Source: Pyrocephalus nanus
Taxonomy: Eukaryota; Chordata; Aves; Passeriformes; Tyrannidae
Assembly (NCBI GenBank): GCA_038380795.1
Contig: CM076270.1
Coordinates: 10,911,001-10,975,000, forward strand
Direction: 5' to 3'
DNA: 64,000 bases
A program made the position numbers and the translations under genes. Numbering within the stretch: the first letter of the stretch is position 1; each line of letters opens with the position of its first letter. Below the pieces are notes generated by a model that was given only the letters and a program-made list of their open reading frames with translations, was not told the DNA's origin and ran no database searches. Positions 1-13,700 of this stretch are shown piece after piece.

Positions 1-3000
1 CATGCTGAAACTCACGAGAGAATTAGGGAACTTGTGTTTAAGTTTTCCATACCATCTGCCAGCCCTGACCAATGAACTATAACATCTAATGTATATACTT
101 CAATATAATGGACATTTAAACATTTGTATGGAAGTGAATTAGTTCCAAGAGGAGAACTCCATGAGCCCACAGGCCACTAAAGGCTAAGGATTTGAGTAAC
201 CCAAGTGCTGTCTCTGTACTCATTTATGGCTTGGAATAAGTCTGAAAACAGGACACGTAGTGGTGCTTGCAACCAGGTGCTTTCCCAGATCATCCTGATA
301 CTTTCTTGATACTTAATAGCTACAGATTCCATGAATGCATTTGGTCACCTCTTCCACTCATATAAGCTCTTAGTGACCTAGCTGCTCTTTCCTTGAGCTG
401 GCCTCAGTCCTCAGTTTCTAATGCTGCACATCACACTGCCACTGTGTTGGCAGAATCTTGCTTGTTATTTCCTTAATGTTCTGCCTCCCTTAGTTATCAG
501 AAATCCTACCCTGGATGTTAGAAATTTGCCCAATCCAAGGAAAGCTTTGTAAAAGCTGGATTTTATTGTGTTACATCGGGTGAAGAATGCTAGTATTCCG
601 AAAAACAGAAAATATTACAGAAAAATCCTGTTCTGCTCTGTGCCCAGCAAGGTGTCCTGGTGCCCCAGAGTTTCTGGTTGCTGTTTCATGACAGAAGCCA
701 GAGACGGGCAAATAGAGCTGTGCCAAATGCTGTAGACCCATCGTCACTTAAACCATGAAAAGCTATTCCTTTATGTGAATAAGATGGGGTAAATTCAGGC
801 TGCTATGTATGTTAAGGGTACATATATGTGTCTGTGTCACAGAGGAGGAGGTCCTCATATGTGATGGGGGATTGCAAAGCTGCGTGGGCTTTCTACGTGA
901 ATAAGTATTTGGGGAACCTGTCCAGACTGGCTGTGAGCCTCACCCTGACAGGTTTGGGTGTAAGGAACAGATATGTGCTGTTTTCTTCACTGAACTCTCA
1001 TAGACATCCGAGGTGTCAGGACTGGACCTAAGTTTTGAGGGTGAATTGGGGGCCTTGGAGTCTTATGGGAATGGGTCAGCCTTTAGCACAGGTCAGGGCC
1101 TCTGCAAGGTGAAAGGATTTTCTCCTCATGGCCATGCCAACTCCTGTGCCCTCAGGCCCTGCCACTAAGGCTCAGAGGCTCTTTATTGCAGCTGCATTGC
1201 CACATTAAGCGCCTTAAATCAGTCATCATCTGTGCCTTAAATCATCAGTCTGGAGCACAGAGGGACACGGCTGTGTCCTACAGGAGTGGGTGCTGGATAA
1301 GCTCATTGTGGATGAGGGGATGTGTGCAGGGAATGTGGCAAAAGCAAAACAAATAGGCAACCCAAGTCCCTTCCCCTTTACATTCAGGGGTCCAGCAGCT
1401 GCTTATGTTGACTGATGGATGGCAGCATTGCCCAGACACCTCCATTTACCCTCCTTTCCTTCCCCCTCATCTTTCACACCATGCTGTATTTCCTTATGCT
1501 CCCCGGATGACCCTTGGCAGAAGCAGCCTTGGCCAAAAAGCTAATGAAGGCACTTACTGTCCCTCAGGGTGTTAACAGGCTCAGTCACCCTATCAACTCC
1601 TCCCTCTTTGTGGGTTTGGGTTATTTTACAAGCTCAGTAAAGGAAGGGTCTGGGAAATGGATCAGCAGGAAAATGCACTGATGTGCTTGGTACAAAGCTG
1701 CTTGTGCATGGGGCTCCTGTCCCCTGCTGCAATGCTCTCCCAGCTGCCCTTCAGTGGCAATGTGTTCTCCTGCGGGTGGGTGGTAGGATTAGCAAGTTTT
1801 CCCTGCATGTGAACTTGCAATTTGTCATCCCCTGTGCTTCTGTGAAGACACAAGGAGAGCTCCTCTGCAAGGCTTTCAGGTTACCTCATCAAAAGTGTGG
1901 TGGTTTGTAGTGTTGGAGGTTGGAGCCTTCACTGTGACAGAGAGCCATGATGTCCCTAATGCATCCCACTACCTTTGATCTGCAGGTCTATGTGCAGTTA
2001 CAGAGAGTCCATGAATCTCCTTTCCTCTCATGTAGCAGCCAATTTTTCTGGAAGGCAACCTGCTGCTACAGCTGACAAATGGAAGTGTGTTCATATGCTC
2101 ATGCTGGAGACACGATGTGCTTTCCCTCCTTGTTGCTTGTGCTTTTGAGCAAGTGACAACTTATATTTGTATCTCCTTTGACATGCATCAGAGAAGGAGT
2201 TTTAAAAGAGCTTTCTTGTGTTTCTGTACATTTACTTTTTTTTTTTTTTTCCCCAAAGTCTATTTTTTCTTTATTTTGAAGAAGAATGTTGAGGTTTTTT
2301 CTAAGGTGATGTTGAATTCTTTTCATACTGGAGAAGAAATCAAGATAAAAACTACTTGCCAGACAGTTTTTAAAAAATCTGCAATTTGTATACAAACACA
2401 AGGAAGAGGTAACATCTGTCTCTCAGGAGTTCACGAAGTAAGTGACAAGGAGGGAAAACATGGTACGTTGCTATGTGGTCCCCCAATCAGACAGATGGAG
2501 AATAGGCATCACTGGAGATCCGATGCCCCAAGCACAGAATTCAAAGCTGCTGCTACCTACCTGCTAATCTGGAGACAAGATGTACTCCTAGGGCTATTTA
2601 AAGTGTGCTTTGTGTGCTGTGACACTCAGGTAGTCAGTAGCTGGACCTCAGGATCTGCTGCAGTCAGTGTAACCCTGGAATATGGCTCTTACCTGGCAGA
2701 CCATGGCCTTTCCCATCCTAGCAGCTGCCAGAATGTTGCTGAGTTTGAGGTATGTCAGGTCACAGGATCTGGCAGAAAAAAAGAGGGCCTTCAAATAGAA
2801 AGCTGACTCTTATAAAATGTCTCCTTTTGTCTCCAAAATCCAGTGCAACCATCACTTCTCACCTCAACAGACAAAATTTATTGAAAAAATTTTGTACTGA
2901 AGTATGAGCTCATGTTGTGCAAACAGACAGTTTTACAAATTTGTTTGCATAAAATTATTCACCCTGAGTTTGTTGGCTGTGTATCCACCCTGCTGGTTAT

Positions 3001-6000
3001 TCAGATGTTCTTCACTGCTGTGATTGTTCTGACTGTGCACTAGTCCTCACCTGCTGCCAAGGGTGTCTCATTGGTCACCTGCCTCAGGAGTACAGCTCTC
3101 ACTCCCCGGTGAGCTGAAGCCCACAGCATTTTCAATGATTCCCACACAAACACTTTCAGGGTGAACGTGCCCCGAGAAAGAGTGTTTGTGAATCTCCTCT
3201 TTCTTCAAGGACCTTCCCAAAGGAAAAGACTTTTACTTACTTTTTTTTTCTTTTTTTTTTTCTTTTTTTTTTTTTAGGAAAAGTGTTCTTTGTTGTACAT
3301 GAAGTGAATGCACTTGAAGCAAAATTTTTCCATGAAATCTAGTATTTATTCAAGATCACAGAGGCAAGTATTTAAGCACCTAAGGCTATATAGGAGCACC
3401 CAGAGGTGCCAAGCTTCAAACACTTCTTGTTCTGCAGTACCAGGGTTTTTTCAGACACTCTAAGGAGAGGTGAGATGGAGTCTGGAAGACAGCCCAAGTC
3501 TGAGACATATTGTTCTCTCTAGCTAGAGCATCTTACAAACAAAAAGCTAATAATTTGGTAGCTTAATGCCTCTGGGGAATTGCAGCTCCACCTCTGTTCT
3601 GCTTTATGTATCTGGTTTTCTTGCCTGTGCTTTGCAGGATTGCATTTCTTTGATCAAAATCATGAAGGATTGGCCCAGCTGGGATTAAGAGGGACCCCTG
3701 AGCCTGGCTCCCATTGCTGAGTTTTGGACACAAAACCAGGCACACAGCTCCCTGACTGAGCTGCAGAGACATGGAGGTGCTTCACTTTAAAAGATTCTCC
3801 ATACACTAGCAGTTGTTGGGAGATCCCTATCTGATTGCTGTTCAGATTTTCAGCACTGTTCTTTCCCTATTTTTTAGCCCAAATTTATCCTGGTTTACAA
3901 GCCACGCCATTTTACAGAATTTTCTTTCAAGAGATTGAGTTCTTGCTTACTATGTCAAATGCAGCGCCTTAGGAAAGCAAGAAATATTGTTCATTGAATT
4001 CACTTCTTTACCTAACATAAATAAGAAGAGAAAGAAAAGAGAAACATTAGAATAAAGTATGCTGCCTCCAGAATCTGAAGTTATTTACCACCTACACAGT
4101 ACATTACGCTTGTGCCTCACAGTGACTTGATCACCAGGTGGTATTTCTCATAAAGCTTACCTGGTCCACTGAGGTGCAGGTGCCAGCACCTTTCATGTTC
4201 AAGCTCTTGACACAGAGACCCAGCTTCAGTTAAGCATGTGGCCACAAAAGCAGTTTTATTGATTTCACTAGGCCAGCTTGTATGTCAGCCAGTGCTGTGC
4301 TCACATGCTCTGTGAGGTCAAGCCTGCCTTTCTTTGTGCCAGGAAGGACGTAGGCTCTGTTCATATTACAGGAGCTCAACAATATCCATTGTCACATGAT
4401 AACAGCACACACACAGCCACCTACTTTGCAGCAAATTGCATTTAACGTGAGGAAAGAGAGATGAGCTTCATTTGCTGCAGGCAAAGCCTAGGACATAATT
4501 CCTTGCACTATGCCAGATGATGTACAATAGCTCATTAGGCAATAGCAACTTCATCACACGCCAGAGCCTCATATCCTGACCAGTGTGGGAGGAGGACAGG
4601 AAGCAGACCATCAAATTTCCTGACATCTTTGTGTGGTTGTGTCATCACAGTAGCTGAAAATCTATCTTGAAGGTATTTTTCCTCAAAACTTCACTCTAGC
4701 CCAAAACAAAAGTACAGAGCCCTGGCTTGGAAAAAAGCATGTCCCAAAGCAGGGAGCTGAGCTCAGGTCTCCCAGAGTGACAATAAATGTTCTCCAAACA
4801 CCAGGACCCCAATTCAGAAAGACAAATATTGTTGTACTGCCCTTGGCATCACCGACCTGCACTTTGGTTTCTACTTAGCATCCTTCTGAGACGAGGCAGA
4901 TCTCCACCTGTGCTCTTGTGTGCCCTTTGTGCTGGGACCACAGCATGGGATATTTTTGTAAATTATCTAATGACCGAACTGAAAAGATAGTCTTTCTAGG
5001 GTTACCACTGCAGGCAGGACATGACTCCAGAACACAGTATCCAAGCATCTTTGCTTAGTAAGGGAGGGTGGTTGGCTGCAGTGTCTTCCCTCTGTGCCCA
5101 ATGAGAAGGGCTGCAGGGCTCGGGTTAGCAGTATCTTGGTGATATGAGCCCCCATAGGGTTTATGTCATACCTATATTTCAGAAGTTACAGAATGTGAAA
5201 GATATTATTACCATAGAAGCATGTTGCAGAGCCAGCTCCTCTGGCCTAACGACACCTTCTTTTTAAAGGTTTCTATGTAATGCAAATTTAAAATAAGGGC
5301 TGTGGAGTGGTTCTTTATTACAAGTAAAATGAATTCCTCTTGTGTCATTACATGGAGAATGGAATGGTTGTGCAGCAGTAAATGGGCCTCATGAGGAGTC
5401 CAGTGTTTAAAGCTGAGATGTGGTTTGAAAGACCACAATGTCAGCGAGGACAGGTTGACAATTACACTCACAATCTCCTTTCAGTAACTGAAGTGAAACT
5501 GAAAATATTCAAGGACAAACTCTGTCATATTGATCCTACTGATGCATGTGTTAGTTAAATGCCCTGTTCAGATATTATAGTGTTGGAAGTCAAATTTTTT
5601 TTTATTGGTTGTGAAGCCAGGAAAAATGTTTGTCCCTGTTTTTTAATGGAAAATTATAGATTCTTTCGTTTGTGATATTCAATCCCACTGAATCATTTTG
5701 ATTCTTTACTTTTAATTCTATTAATTTAAAAAGCTTACAGTAGATATAAAAAAGGAGTCTAAACTTGGTGGGTTTGGTTAAAAGACCTTTTCATCTAACA
5801 ATTTTTTTCTCACTTTAGTTTACACTGTGGAGTTTGAGCTTTTGCATTCTTTTAAGCAATATCTTCTGGTTAACCAGAATATATCAGAAGCAAAGTCTTT
5901 GCTTTCCACACCTGTTGTGAAATAAAAGCAGCATGCTTCTGTCTGCATCCCAGGATAACAGAATTCTCTCATTTGGTCTATCAAAACTGCCTATGACAGG

Positions 6001-9000
6001 AAAGCACTGATTTTACTAGTTCTGGGCCTTGGTCTGCTGCCCTCTTCTGGAAGGAATTCCAGATCTCTGGTCACACCTAAGAGCATCAGTTCCTAAATCT
6101 GGGACCAAGCCCTTGACCACGGATGGAGCATTTTTAGGAGTAGGGCACGTAGCACAACAGAGGTGGTCCCAGACATGACTTTTCAAGCAGAAAATTGCAA
6201 TCAAAAATGGGTCTGTGCACAAAAAACTAAGATAAAGAAATTCTATGGCCAGCTCTGATAGCACAGCAACTCTATTCCTACTTTTTCTACTATTAAATGT
6301 GCCCAAGTGGCAGTATCTTCTATTTTAGGGAGTGGAGAAATCTGGAGGTGCATCTTATTCCCAAAGTGCAATGCCAAGAAATTATTGCAGAATGATTCAG
6401 AAAGCCTATTATTTCCTGTGCATGGGCTAGTCCCCAATTGTTCCCCCAGTCTTGGAAGTCAGGTAATGATTCACCATATCACCTCTTCATAAAAACTGGG
6501 CTGCTGCAAGGGATGAACCCCAAAAAAAAGTACAGCAGAGAATGAAATTAGGGCAAAAGTCTCAATCATGGCTATGAATTACCAGACATTTTCACTGTGT
6601 AAAGGAAGAAAAGCACATAGGCCTGAAGGCTCATAGGCATATGTGAACGCTTGCCCCTAAAAAACCAAAGAATTATTTAGTTTTAAAGGAAGGATACCAT
6701 GGAGATCAGATCATAAGCTGAGGCAAAGTTGGGGCATTATGAAGGGTTCTCCTGAAGTTTATCTGGAAAACTCTTCTGCTTTCTGAGAGAGAGGATCATA
6801 CACAGGTGTCTCTCTCTCCTTTGTAGGGAAAGGGTCATCCTCCTGCAGGAGATATAAAACCTCTCTGGATGCTTGAGGTCCTTATCTGGCTTTGGGAGAG
6901 GAAAGGTGCTAAAATTTTTTTCAAAGGACAGAAAATGGGACAATACTGAACTTAATCCACTTCCAGTCTTAATGTTCTCTGCAGGTCTTTGCTTTTTGAC
7001 TTTTTTTTTTTTTTTTTTTAGCCTTTTTCTTTTCTCTATACCATCTGTAAAATTGGTTGCACAATATCCCATCTATGTGCCTGTCTTTCTCTGCCTGACA
7101 GGCAATTCTACTTCCCCCTTTTCCCAAGAATCATCAGGCCCAAGGGAATGGCAGGCAGAATTGACTGCTTGCAGGATGGCATGAACTGGAAGGTCTTCTA
7201 AGGGTCGCCAGATGCAATCTAAGGCTTGTGATGTTTTGTAGGTTTTGAGGAACAAAATAGTAGAAGCACAAAGTGTGTTTTTGCTTTCTCTCTCCCAGCT
7301 TCATTTACTTGCTCATTAAACTCAGAAGCATGTAGCTACACCCATAGAAAATTACTGCATTTCGTAACCTTTAATTGATTTGCCTATTTATGGGGAAACG
7401 GGTATTTCGGGACTATCCAACTATGCCATCACTATCACCTTTTCATGGGTCTCTCTCTGTTTGGTTGCTGCAGAGAAGCTCTGATGTGTGTCTGCCTGGC
7501 ATCGATCTGGCAGATCCATAGGCTGAATTCTTCACTGCAGGTTACTGAAATCGGGAGAGCTCTTGTTTGTAGATAGGGCAGATATTCGTTGCAGCACGCT
7601 CTGCTCTGTTTGCTTGCCTGGGTGTAGGTATTCCAGCAAAGATTTTGAAACACATCAGCGTGCTGCATGCTGCTAATTATGTTCCTTTTCTATACTATTA
7701 GGAAAGGTAGGGGCATGGCTGGCATGGAAAGTACTGTAGTCCACAGTCACTGACATGGGTGAAATTGCTCCCCACATCACTTCTCTCAGTCTCCTGGGAT
7801 TTTCAGCTATTGTAAATTCAGGTATGCAGTAGACGTCTGTGTGAGCTAGGAGGGGGGTAAGGGTACTCCTAAGGCCTATCCTGTCACAAGGACACAATTC
7901 TGAAAATCCAATTCACTGGCCACAGCCTTTGTTTTGATGGTCACATCTGTAAGGATGCAGCACATTACAAGAAAGTGCTGCTTCACCCACTTTGTTGATC
8001 TCAGTTTTAACTTCTGCTTCTAACTTCTGTAAAGCCTTGCAGACAATATACTGGCCATGAAGACTGACCATGCACTGTCTTTTCTGTAGCTAATACCCCT
8101 GTCTTAGAAGTACTTATACTGCTAACCCTGCTGGTGGGAAAGGTATTGATTCAGGTTTGGATGTTACAGGAGTTTTGCCGTACATAAGTAACGGCTGAGC
8201 TGCCCAAAATAGCCCAGGACGAGCACCATTCAACCCACTGCTGATGTATAGGTCAGAACTGAGGGTCAGCTCCAGCCTCAGCTGAGGGGTTTGCAGCTGC
8301 TCAAAGGTGGTGCTGGGTACCTGACCCAGTAAATCCCTCCTCCACAAGCCTGGTGTCCCCAGGGAGAGCACAGTCACAGTGTGCTCTGCTCTGCCTCCAG
8401 CAGGTACTTGTAATATATGACCAGCATGGGGACTTGTTATTGGGATGTATAGACTTTTTTGGTGAGGCTGCAGCCAGCATGGGGAAGCACAGGGTGTGCT
8501 GGGGGATAGCAGAGCATTGGTGGCAGGCCAGACCATGGCCCTTGCTGTCAGCTTTAGGAACTGATGCCCAGCTATGTTGCAGCATTGCCAGGAAGACAAC
8601 CATGGCAGGCAGAAGGCTCACCAGGGAGCTGAGACTGCATGACACAGCAGTGAGGAGAACCACCTGCAGCCCAGAGGCACCTGAGGTCACTCTGTGGTGG
8701 CCAAGATTTACTGAGGCTTTCAAACTAGGTTGGTTCACAGCAAGCTAAGGGCGCTCCATGACCGTAACGTGACCTGCCCTTCCTTTTAACTCTAGAGTGT
8801 GAACACTTATTAAATTTTCTATGCCTGGTGGGAAACACCACTTTTTAGGAGCTGAAGCTGATGCAAGGATGCTTTGTGGAAGGGTGTACAAAGAGTATTC
8901 TTCCATAAAAGACCCTCCCTGTGCCGTGGGACCCTGCAAAACTGTTAGCCAAGGGTTGCTTTGTAGCAGAAACTGGAGCTGTCATGTGGAGCTGTGTTCA

Positions 9001-10224
9001 CAAATGCAAACACAAGAAAAGAAGCCAGAGAGGAGCAGGAGTCTGTGTGTTCTTGAAAGCATATGCAGCACTTCAGTCTTCTTGTGTTTTGTTCATTTCC
9101 CCCCCCACACCTTTGCTCCTCACTTATCACTGAATCTCTCCTCTCTTCCATTTCTCAATCTCTCTCTCTCCCTGCCTTTTGAGTGCAGAGTTGTGCCCAT
9201 TTGCCCAAGCATCTCTGCAAGCCCCAGTCTGAAACTAGACTGTAAGAGCCTCTTTTCATTCCATCCACGTTGTGGTCCTCAGCAGGGCCACACCGAATGA
9301 GTCCAGAAGAGCTGGGTGTTCCTTTGTTTCACCTGGCCTGTCTGGAGCTTATTGCTGCATCAGAAGCCATCACGCACCCTCTCCCTTGAGAAAAATGACC
9401 CCAGGCCACGCCACCATCTCCAGCTTATCTCCTGCTAATTGCAGGACATCCTGGGGAAGATGGTGGCGTTTACACCCTTGATCCCAACGCTGCAAGGTTG
9501 GGTTCTCTCTTCTGCAGGCTCTGAGAGAGTGTAGGTGTTTGCTTTAGGCTACGATGACATGAGAAATACCTTAGTGAGGCGAGGCGTGGGTGTATTGGGG
9601 CGTGACTCAGAGGAAGTCAATGTACAGGGATTTGTTTTGTATGCAAGAGATCTATTCACTTTAGTTACCAGCATGGGTGTAATTAACTTTTCTTTTTACA
9701 TTTTATTATTTTGATTATTAATCATGGCTTCAGAATGGCTGAGCCAATGAAGATTTTATATGCAATTTCAAAAAGTCCAAGATCTATATTACCAAGGGCT
9801 GGCTTGAGAGAGCCAGGGAATTTGATGACAGTTCAATAGATTCTAATGAGGGACCAGTGCAAATCAAACAGGCTGGTACCCTGGGGCAGAGTATCTTCCT
9901 TTAGAAAAAGAATAATGAAGGACATACTTAAAATTGGGCTTGGAGAAGTCTTGTCAAGACAGCTGTGGAGAGGAACAGTATGGAAACAGAACAATTAAAA
10001 GAAAATTAAGTTACTTGTTTAACTACTCCAGATTTCCTTGGCTTTGGAATGGGACCTCTTTTTCTCTTATTTGTTTTAACTGACAATAGACAAGATTAAC
10101 TATAGTTCTTAAATGCAGTAAGGATCACTCTGAGGTTACTCAAGTTTGCAGAGCCTTAAGTCTTGTCTTCATACATGCAGAGTCAATCTTTCTGTAGGAG
10201 ACAAGGCTGTATAGGTCAAAAGCT
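1..10224. other. Intergenic DNA, far upstream of TP63
   Basis: I recognise no gene, RNA or transposon here. The ORFs are short and low in complexity, with one exception: a 239-codon frame at 2087-2806 (+) that runs through a T tract and has no recognisable domain. Long T tracts lie at about 2236-2250, 3240-3275 (interrupted by C) and 7001-7019. A pyrimidine-rich stretch with CT repeats lies at about 9087-9180. Exons of a neighbouring gene such as TPRG1 would be plausible on synteny, but I could not see any. Confidence 0.6.
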
Positions 10225-10745
10225 TGCCACAGTTTGGGGTCCCATTCTGGTTCTGGTTCCCTTAATTCAGGAAGGAAAATTGAGGTGCTGAAGCAAGTCC
10301 AGAGAAGGGCAACAAAGCCGGTGAAGGGTCTGGAGCACAAGTCCTGTGAGGAACAACTGAGACAGCTGGTGGTATTTATCATGGAGAAGAGGAGCCTCAG
10401 AGGTGATCTTACTGCTCTCTATAACTCCCTGAGAGGAAGTTGTAACCAGGTAGGGGTCAGGCTCTTCTCTCAGGCAACCAGTGACAGGATGAGAGGACAT
10501 AGTCTTAAGCTGTGCCAGGGAAGGTTCAGGTTGGACATAGGTAGAATTCCTTCACAGAAAGGGTGATGAGACATTGGAATGGACTGCCCAGGGAGGTGGT
10601 GGAGCCACCATCTCTGGAGGTGTTTAAGGAAAGCCTGGACATGGCACTTAGTGCAGTGGTCTAGTTGTCATTGTGGTGTCTGGTCATAGGCTGGACTTAA
10701 TCTCAGAGTTTTTTTCCAACCTAATTGTGATCTGATTCTGTGATG
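10225..10745 (+). mobile_element. CR1 LINE, 3' end fragment
   Basis: About 520 bp matches the 3' part of an avian CR1 non-LTR retrotransposon. Recognisable pieces run in order: the segment ending in GAGGTGCTGAAGCAAGTCC near 10280, AGAGAAGGGCAACAAAGCCG, the GGTTCAGGTTGGACATAGG block near 10525, GACTGCCCAGGGAGGTGGTGG near 10580, and a terminus reading TGATCTGATTCTGTGATG at about 10745. CR1 ends in short GATTCTGTGAT-like units, so the element runs 5' to 3' on the + strand. It is 5'-truncated, as is usual for CR1. The short ORFs within it (for example 10234-10566) are relics, not a working reverse transcriptase. The left boundary is approximate. Confidence 0.9.
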
Positions 10746-13700
10746 TTCCAGTTGAGTTGCTGCAATGTGTATAAAACAAATCTAGGACAAATGCACAAGG
10801 ACCACATGGCCCTGCTGCAGGAAAGCTCTTCTTGTCACAACCGTGCTGCATTCTGAAGTGAGATCACCAAAGTAAATAGAACAGTTGATGCCAAACCAAC
10901 TTAGCAAGCAGGTTGCAAATCCTATAAAAGCTGAGAGAAATGTTACTTCAAAGTAAATAGTAATTCATTTTCCAAGAAGAAGAGGTTGGATTTAAGTGAG
11001 AGGCACATGAATCATGCTGCCTGCAATTTGACTTCTGTCCCAATTTGAGACTAAAATCGATAGGTTAGGACGCAAGTCAAGAGAAGCAGGTGGGGCACCT
11101 TTTGCTGATCAAAACCAGAAAAGGTTTGTATAAACTCTGCAAGCCTGGAATGTTTTAATAGACAGGTTCAGAGGCATTGATAATATAGTGTTTTAACTAG
11201 ATTTCTCTGTTCTCAACCCAGATTGCCTTGTTTCTGTTTTAAATGAGAAGCACCTTTTAACAAAGGTGTCTACTTTTCCAGTAGTCAACTTCAGGTCCCA
11301 ATATGAAGCCAACATAATTCAACTGAGAAGAACAGGAGAGAATAGGAGCTTTTGGTCTTGTGGGAAACCCTAAGATGTGTTTGCATTCATCCTAAGAGGG
11401 AGAAATAGTGTCAAGATTTTCAGGAAATAAAGAAGGGATTTCTTGCAATTAAACACAGTACCTTGATTTGGATATATGGAACAAAACTTCTGTAATATAT
11501 TTGATTTAAATGAAACTTTTTTTTGGATCTGCAAGTATTGAGGATTCAATATTGAGTAGTTCTCAAAACTTGGTTTAAAATGAAAGTATTTTTATTGCTT
11601 AGAAATTTCAACTCAAATTACACTTGAGCCAAGACAGGCAAGAGAAAGAGAGAGGAGATGGGGACCAGATGGTTTTGCCATGGTAGAGCATAAAATGGTC
11701 AACTGGACACAAGAGACAGAATGTGCAGGCTAGAAAGGTGCCATTTGAGCATGTCACTCCTGTCTGTCCACAAAGTGACTGGGTTTTTACATTCCTGTAA
11801 ATGTGACCAGGTCATTTCCAGACTAAAGTTATTTGTGTGCACTGCCTTCACTGATTCTGTCAGTCCAAGGATGTCAGGTATAGAGCCTGTTTGGGCATCT
11901 CTGCACCTATTTCACTGGCACATTTGTATCCATTTTGTTTTGGGAGGGGAGACAGTCTCATTGCAGCCTGGATAGTTGCGGATCTCCTCCTAGAGAATCA
12001 CTGAATTTCCTTTTCCATTTCCAGTGTTTTCTCAAATGAGATGTCAGCATTTTCTTTTTTGTTGGTTAAAGGGTGTATATCTGCTGATGTTGAGGTATTC
12101 TCAGCCTGTAATACAGAAGAGGATGAAATGGCAAAGCTCTCTTATCAAGGGCAGAAAAGAGAAAGAGACAGAAAGAGGCCACTGCTGGTGAGTGCCAGGC
12201 ACAGTGAAGACCAGGAAAGCTTCCAAGCTCTTTCTTGCAGTTTGTCAAATCCCTGGTTGACTTTTCCACAACTCATTCCTTGTACCTTGTAAATAATACT
12301 GAAGTCAATGCAGACAATTGTGGCTACTGGTAAAACCCACAGAGAGTAGCTAAACACAATGGAAATTACTTATTCCACCATTTGTTTTTACTTTGGAGCA
12401 AGCAAATAACTCATGAAAAGAAATGAGTCATTTTTCTTCATCCATCTTGGCTTTTGTCTGCTCAACAACGTGTCATTTTTGTGTGTAGTTGTGGTCTTGA
12501 TTTTTTTTTTTAATTTATTTACTTTTTTCCTGCTTTGCTTTCTTGGTTTATGATGTTGCCCAGTGACAACTGCTAGCACCACAGGGCTAGAACCTGGTAA
12601 AAGACAAAGCAAAACCACCATGCCTTTGGGGAAAGGACTCTTCTACCTTGCTGAGAAACATGTTTGTCAGGTTTATAAGCCAAGGTGGAGTTGGAGTTCT
12701 CTGAGCCCTTCTGCCCTCCTTGAAAGATGTCAGGTGGGAACCTCAGCAAAGCTAGTATCTTGAGTAGCATCTCCAGGGTTGGGCAAACTGGTTCAGGAAG
12801 AAGAAATTGCATCTCAGACTGAACCTTTGCCCATTTCTTGATGGGCTGAACCTAAATTTTGTCTTCCAACTCAGAAACCTAAACCTGGAACATGTCAGTC
12901 CTCAGAGCTGAACCTTCACAGATACTGAGAGGTGTGGCTGGTATCTTAAGATCTTTCTCCTGCATGTCTGCCCCTCTGCCCTACCTCGAGGTTAATTATT
13001 CAAACATCAACCAGCATTTACTCCATGTATGCTAATTCCAGACTGGTGTGGGCTTCAGGCCTTTAGTAGAGATTTACTCCCCACAGGACCACAAACCAAT
13101 GTGTCCCTTTGGCTTTGCCAAGAGTATGTTAGAAAGCAGGGGCTGTGGGGATACATGTGGTTAGCCTAAGCAGCCACTTGTCATTGTTGAAGAGTCTGTG
13201 TGGTTTTTAGGAGGAAAGGGATTGAATAGTCTTCCTCTGAGTTGACTCAGAAAAAAACAGAGCAAGGGGCTGAGAGTAGAAATGGAGAGGTTTCTTTTTG
13301 CCCTTAAGGCAATCTTGGAGATTATACCTCCATAAAGAGTAGGTCTTGCACAACAAAGATGGAAGAAAGGGCTACAGGAGACAGAGCAATGGAAGAAGGC
13401 ACAGAAAAGGGAAGAAGCTTCCAACAGGGTACTCAGAGGCATTTGCTGGCTCAGCACCTTCCAACATTTATCAGCCTTGGGTGAAAATGGTGAGTGATGA
13501 ATAGCAGGGATATGTACTGTATCCCTGAAATCTGGGATGGGCTCTAGGCTGAGGATGCCTGTGTCCATTTTGTCTGTAAGCCATAATGAGCAGAACAACA
13601 CAAAGATTTGTTTTAGATTAAATTAGGAATTTTGGTTTAAAGTGGCTCAAGATCCAGACTACTCCAGTTCTATTGTATTATTTTGCAACTGCAGTTGAAT

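Noticed and set aside
10234..10566. 110-codon ORF as a host gene
   Set aside because: It lies entirely in a CR1 LINE fragment.
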